From UBA7359 sp041689615 (lineage in GTDB: Bacteria; Pseudomonadota; Gammaproteobacteria; Eutrophobiales; Eutrophobiaceae), in contig JBDNFW010000056.1 in assembly GCA_041689615.1 (NCBI GenBank), forward strand, positions 31,787-95,786: a stretch of DNA of 64,000 nucleotides. Direction: 5' to 3'. Numbering within the stretch: position 1 is the first letter of the stretch; each line of letters opens with the position of its first letter. Below the pieces are notes generated by a model. The model was not told the origin of the DNA. It did no database searches and saw only the letters and a list, made by a program, of their open reading frames with translations. The position numbers and the translations under genes are program-made. Positions 60,820-64,000 of this stretch are shown piece by piece.

Positions 60820-61566
60820 TTACCCATGAGTTCGTTCCCCATCAAGTCGCCAAATGCTTAGTAGAATAAAAAACAAACTTACAAACACATAAAACAGTAT
60901 GTCAGCAGAATTGAAAACACCATTTAACAAGCTGGTATAGTGTTTAAGTAATGATAAATAAGAAAATATTGCTGCTGTATTTTCTGAAGAATTAGTACCG
61001 GCAATATTAATAATCCATAATAAAAACAAAACGCCGAAAGTACTAATCGCTGCAGTAGACGCTTGTTTAGTAATCGAAGAAAGGAATAAGCCTATTGCCG
61101 CGAACGATGACATTAACAATAATAAACCAATGAGTCCTGAAGCGATTTGTCCAAGGTCAAGTTGCGTGCCAAATAATAACGATGCCGGCATCAAGCTAAT
61201 CATCGCCAGCATTAAGCAATAAAAAACAATCATACCAAGATACTTGCCAAGTACTAATTCAGTAATACTTAATGGTGAAGAGAATAATAATTTTATTGTG
61301 CCGAGTCTGCGCTCTTCAGTAATTAAACGCATGGTTAATAAAGGTGACACCAATAACATAACTACGCCTGCTATTTGATACATGCCTGACACGACAACTT
61401 CGGTTAAACCCGTGCCAGCTGAAGCTGGTTGCATATATTGTGATAATAATAAGTAAAAGAAAATTGCTAACAGAAACTGTACAACCGCAAGAATGATCCA
61501 GGCTAACGGTGATTTAAACAGTCGGCGTAATTCATTAGCAGCAATTAAAAAAATATTATTCATCAT
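60820..61566 (-). CDS. ABC-2 permease (GldF-like)
   Basis: The 248-residue protein has six predicted spans and the sequence ITEERRLGTIKLLFSSPLS, the conserved GldF/NosY-like loop, followed by ELVLGKYLGMIVFYCLML. It overlaps the ATPase gene by 11 bases. Substrate unknown. Confidence 0.88.
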   Translation of the reverse strand: MMNNIFLIAANELRRLFKSPLAWIILAVVQFLLAIFFYLLLSQYMQPASAGTGLTEVVVSGMYQIAGVVMLLVSPLLTMRLITEERRLGTIKLLFSSPLSITELVLGKYLGMIVFYCLMLAMISLMPASLLFGTQLDLGQIASGLIGLLLLMSSFAAIGLFLSSITKQASTAAISTFGVLFLLWIINIAGTNSSENTAAIFSYLSLLKHYTSLLNGVFNSADILFYVFVSLFFILLSIWRLDGERTHG

Positions 61567-62521
61567 CCACGCTGTCTTCTTGTATCAGGCTATTGTCGCC
61601 GTGAGTTAATTGCATAAATACGGTTTCAAGAGATGTATCATTTTGATTTAATTTATATAAGCCCCATTTTTCTTTGACTACTTTTTCAACTATAGCTTCG
61701 GTTGCGTCAGTGTCAGTATTAAAATTGATGCGTATAGTATCTTTCTCTCCACTCTCAGCTGAAGCGACACCTTCTATACTTAGTATTTCTTCTAATGCAG
61801 GAGGATTGCGCAAACCAACTTCAATGTGATCCGTTTTTTCAGAATTATTCTGTAACTCCTCCATAGCTTGATCTAAAACGATTTTGCCTTGATTAATAAT
61901 CAATACCCGATCACATAGGCTTTGTACTTCGGAAAGAATATGCGTTGATAATATAATGCTATGATCTATTGCTAGTTCAAACATTAATTCTCTAATTTCA
62001 CGAATCTGTAAAGGATCGAGCCCAGAAGTGGGTTCATCAAGAATAATTACCGATGGTGAATGAATAATTGCTTGAGCAATACCAACACGTTGTTTATAGC
62101 CTTTAGAAAGGTTTTGTATTAGTCGCGAACCTGAATTTTCTAAACCACAACGTTGTTTGCTAAGTTTAACTGCTTCAGCAATTGCGTCTTTTTTTATGCC
62201 ACGTAATTTTCCAGCGTAGTTTAAATATTCATCGACGGTAAGATCGTCATATAAAGGTGGCTGTTCAGGCAAAAAGCCAATATGTTCTTTAGCTTGTTGA
62301 GGTGCTGCTTGAATATCATGTCCAGCGATATTAACGGAGCCATGATTTGCAGCAAGCACACCACAAAGGATTTGCATGGTAGTAGATTTGCCGGCGCCGT
62401 TAGGACCAAGAAAGCCGAGAATTTCGCCACGATGAACATTAAAGCTGACATTTTCTATGGCACGTTGTTCACCATAAAAGCGAGAAAGCTCCTGAACTGA
62501 TATAAGAATTTCATTCTCCAT
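61556..62521 (-). CDS. ABC transporter ATP-binding protein (GldA-like)
   Basis: The 321-residue ATPase has Walker A FLGPNGAGKSTTMQIL near 38, signature NLSKGYKQRVGIAQAI near 138 and Walker B VIILDEPTSGLDPLQ near 158. A C-terminal acidic extension ends DNSLIQEDSVDDE. It heads a four-gene operon (ATPase, permease, GldG-like, DUF4340) that runs into mutM. Confidence 0.92.
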   Translation of the reverse strand: MENEILISVQELSRFYGEQRAIENVSFNVHRGEILGFLGPNGAGKSTTMQILCGVLAANHGSVNIAGHDIQAAPQQAKEHIGFLPEQPPLYDDLTVDEYLNYAGKLRGIKKDAIAEAVKLSKQRCGLENSGSRLIQNLSKGYKQRVGIAQAIIHSPSVIILDEPTSGLDPLQIREIRELMFELAIDHSIILSTHILSEVQSLCDRVLIINQGKIVLDQAMEELQNNSEKTDHIEVGLRNPPALEEILSIEGVASAESGEKDTIRINFNTDTDATEAIVEKVVKEKWGLYKLNQNDTSLETVFMQLTHGDNSLIQEDSVDDE

Positions 62522-63016
62522 TGCGGAGCTATTATTCTTATTACTTCATAAGTTGCAAGCTTCTTCTTAAAGAGGGCTTAATTAAGTTTTAATACAAGTA
62601 AGCTAAATTATTTTTTATATTTCCGGAGGGATAGTAGCTAGTTATTAAAAGAATTAGTTAAGGATAATGAAGCTTTTATTAAAGCTGATGAAAATACTTT
62701 CAGTAATAAAATAAGCTGCAGTCTTACTCGTTACTTTAACTTTCTTACAGAAGATTAAGTTCTAGATTGGACTATTTAATATGAAATAAGAATATCAGTG
62801 TGATATTGCTGTCTCTAATATGAGACGAAATTGACGATTTTAACCTTAGTACTTAGGATAAAAGAGTGGTTTCATGCTAGGTTCAACAAAGATTAAGTCA
62901 GATCCGCATGCGTATTTTTGAAATTAGCTTATAAAAGTGTGCGCTACTTCACGATCCAGGATAAATTTTTTTAAATTAGTCACTTAGGTATAAAAGTTGC
63001 GCTCAATAAGATCAAT
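62522..63016. other. Long intergenic region upstream of the DUF4347 gene
   Basis: A 495-base AT-rich stretch between the divergent ABC operon and the large surface protein. I see no ORF of note, no strong hairpin and no tRNA. It presumably holds both promoters and a long leader for the downstream gene, but I cannot point to specific boxes. Confidence 0.5.
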
Positions 63017-64000
63017 ATGCGTAATAATGAAGACCAGATGCTAAATTTTCTTAAACAAAGAGTTCGACACTTAAAACAACATAGTGCCAAGTTGTTCTAT
63101 AGCGGCGCACATGATAGTTACGCTCCGCAGAAAATAAGTGTGTCTGACTCAATGCATGCACTTGAGCCACGTATCATGTTTGATGCTGCTGGTGTTGAGA
63201 CTGCCGCAGAGGTAGCAGCTGAAAATGTTGCTGAAGAACAAGCTCACGAAGCTCTTTTGCCCGAAAACCTACATGCTCAGGCCGTTAATGAAGAAAATAA
63301 ACAGTCTGAAGAGCTGATTGTAGCGTTAGAGGGGCTAATTCCTCCATCAGGTCGAAATGAAATTATCTTCATAGATAAAAGCGTTGAAGATTACATTTCT
63401 TTAATTTCTGGTATCAACAGTGATGCAGAATTAGTATTTATCGAATCAAGCTCTGATGGTCTTCAACAAATCTCAAATATTCTTTCCGAGCGCACCAATA
63501 TTGATGCCATTCATATTGTTTCACACGGCAATAGTGGCGAGCTTTTTCTAGGTAATACGATTCTTAATCAAGAATCTATTCAAGGTAGTCATGCTGATGA
63601 GCTGCAATCTATTTCTAAAGCACTTAATGAAACGGCAGACATTTTAATCTATGGGTGCAACTTTGCAGAAGGTGAACAGGGTAAAGCCGCTGCGAAATTA
63701 TTTGCTGACGCGACGGGTGCCGATGTAGCAGCATCAAATGACTTAACGGGACATGAAAGTCTTGGTGGTGATTGGGATTTAGAGCTAAAACAAGGTCAGA
63801 TTGAAACGACAGTCGCTTTTGATGAAGCAACGCAAGCAGCTTGGGAGTACGTACTTGTCGACACCGACGGTGATGGTGTGGTCGACGGTGCGGATTTAGA
63901 TGATGACAACGACGGTATCCTGGATGTTAATGAGCCGATATCACCGTCGATAACTAACTGGACCGCCGCCGGTGGTGCCAATGTCACGACCAGTGGTGAC
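63017..64000 (+). CDS. Large DUF4347 surface/adhesin-like protein, 5' end only
   Basis: The frame is open from ATG 63017 to the window end (328 codons). Residues near 50-60 read ALEPRIMFDAA, the LEPR-x-x-x-DA motif seen near the N-terminus of giant type I-secreted proteins. The DUF4347 domain follows from EIIFIDKSVEDYISLI, with IHIVSHGNSGELFLGN and LIYGCNFAEGEQGK. Then DTDGDGVVDGADLDDDNDG is a calcium-binding thrombospondin type 3-like repeat. No classic signal peptide is seen. The remainder, probably repetitive, lies outside. Confidence 0.85.
   Translation, partial: MRNNEDQMLNFLKQRVRHLKQHSAKLFYSGAHDSYAPQKISVSDSMHALEPRIMFDAAGVETAAEVAAENVAEEQAHEALLPENLHAQAVNEENKQSEELIVALEGLIPPSGRNEIIFIDKSVEDYISLISGINSDAELVFIESSSDGLQQISNILSERTNIDAIHIVSHGNSGELFLGNTILNQESIQGSHADELQSISKALNETADILIYGCNFAEGEQGKAAAKLFADATGADVAASNDLTGHESLGGDWDLELKQGQIETTVAFDEATQAAWEYVLVDTDGDGVVDGADLDDDNDGILDVNEPISPSITNWTAAGGANVTTSGD

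Noticed and set aside
1..64000. CRISPR arrays, insertion sequences, integrases or tRNA-linked attachment sites
   Set aside because: No regularly spaced repeats, transposase or integrase motifs, or tRNA genes were seen anywhere in the window.

Overview
The window is the chromosomal replication-origin neighbourhood of an AT-rich gammaproteobacterium. The evidence is the block rpmH-rnpA-yidD-yidC-mnmE divergent from dnaA-dnaN-recF-gyrB, a sigma-32 gene next to ftsYEX, a bioBFHCD operon, and a caa3-type cytochrome oxidase cluster followed by surf1-ctaA-ctaB. I cannot name the genus from sequence alone. Almost everything is chromosomal housekeeping. Accessory or decaying content is concentrated at 37.2-46.6 kb and at the right edge.

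Layout: (1) 1-9.6 kb, LPS or surface-glycan genes: an ELM1-like protein tail, two zinc-ribbon methyltransferases, GT4, GT2, an O-antigen ligase/polymerase-like protein, three GT9 heptosyltransferase-like enzymes, a GT-A-like protein and a DUF6165 protein. (2) 9.65-19.8 kb, the origin block, with a consensus DnaA box at 13523-13531 and two perfect 16-bp parS palindromes inside recF. (3) 19.8-25.0 kb, comF divergent from bioBFHCD, with a BirA-type operator between them. (4) 25.0-33.4 kb, coxB (with fused cytochrome c)-coxA-small protein-ctaG-coxC, then DUF2909, surf1, a SCO-like protein, ctaA and ctaB. (5) 33.4-37.1 kb, msrB-msrA with export signals, a methyltransferase and a YadGH-like ABC exporter. 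(6) 37.2-44.5 kb, an orphan Hcp beside a broken class-3 lipase, FecR and SYLF proteins, GST, and broken SRPBCC, GGDEF and DUF3592 genes, plus MscS and HXXEE membrane proteins. (7) 44.6-46.6 kb, a compact overlapping four-gene cassette (ribbon-helix-helix-like protein, TIGR04255 protein and two unknowns) behind a perfect 21-bp inverted repeat. (8) 46.6-54.8 kb, rpoH with a perfect CIRCE operator, ftsX-ftsE-ftsY, two M16 peptidases, rsmD and coaD, with two pyrimidine-rich structured intergenic elements around the second M16 gene. (9) 54.8-62.5 kb, gamma-glutamyltransferase, a lipoprotein-type thiol peroxidase, a HExxH protein, mutM and a Gld-like ABC cluster. (10) 63.0 kb to the end, the start of a large DUF4347 surface protein that runs off the window.

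The strongest signals beyond ordinary annotation are the two parS sites inside recF, the perfect CIRCE element in front of rpoH (suggesting HrcA control of sigma-32), the BirA operator, the four-gene cassette with its large dyad, and the run of genes with single-base lesions between 37.7 and 43.9 kb. No tRNA, rRNA, CRISPR array, transposase or integrase was seen. All calls come from reading motifs by eye; no database search was possible.
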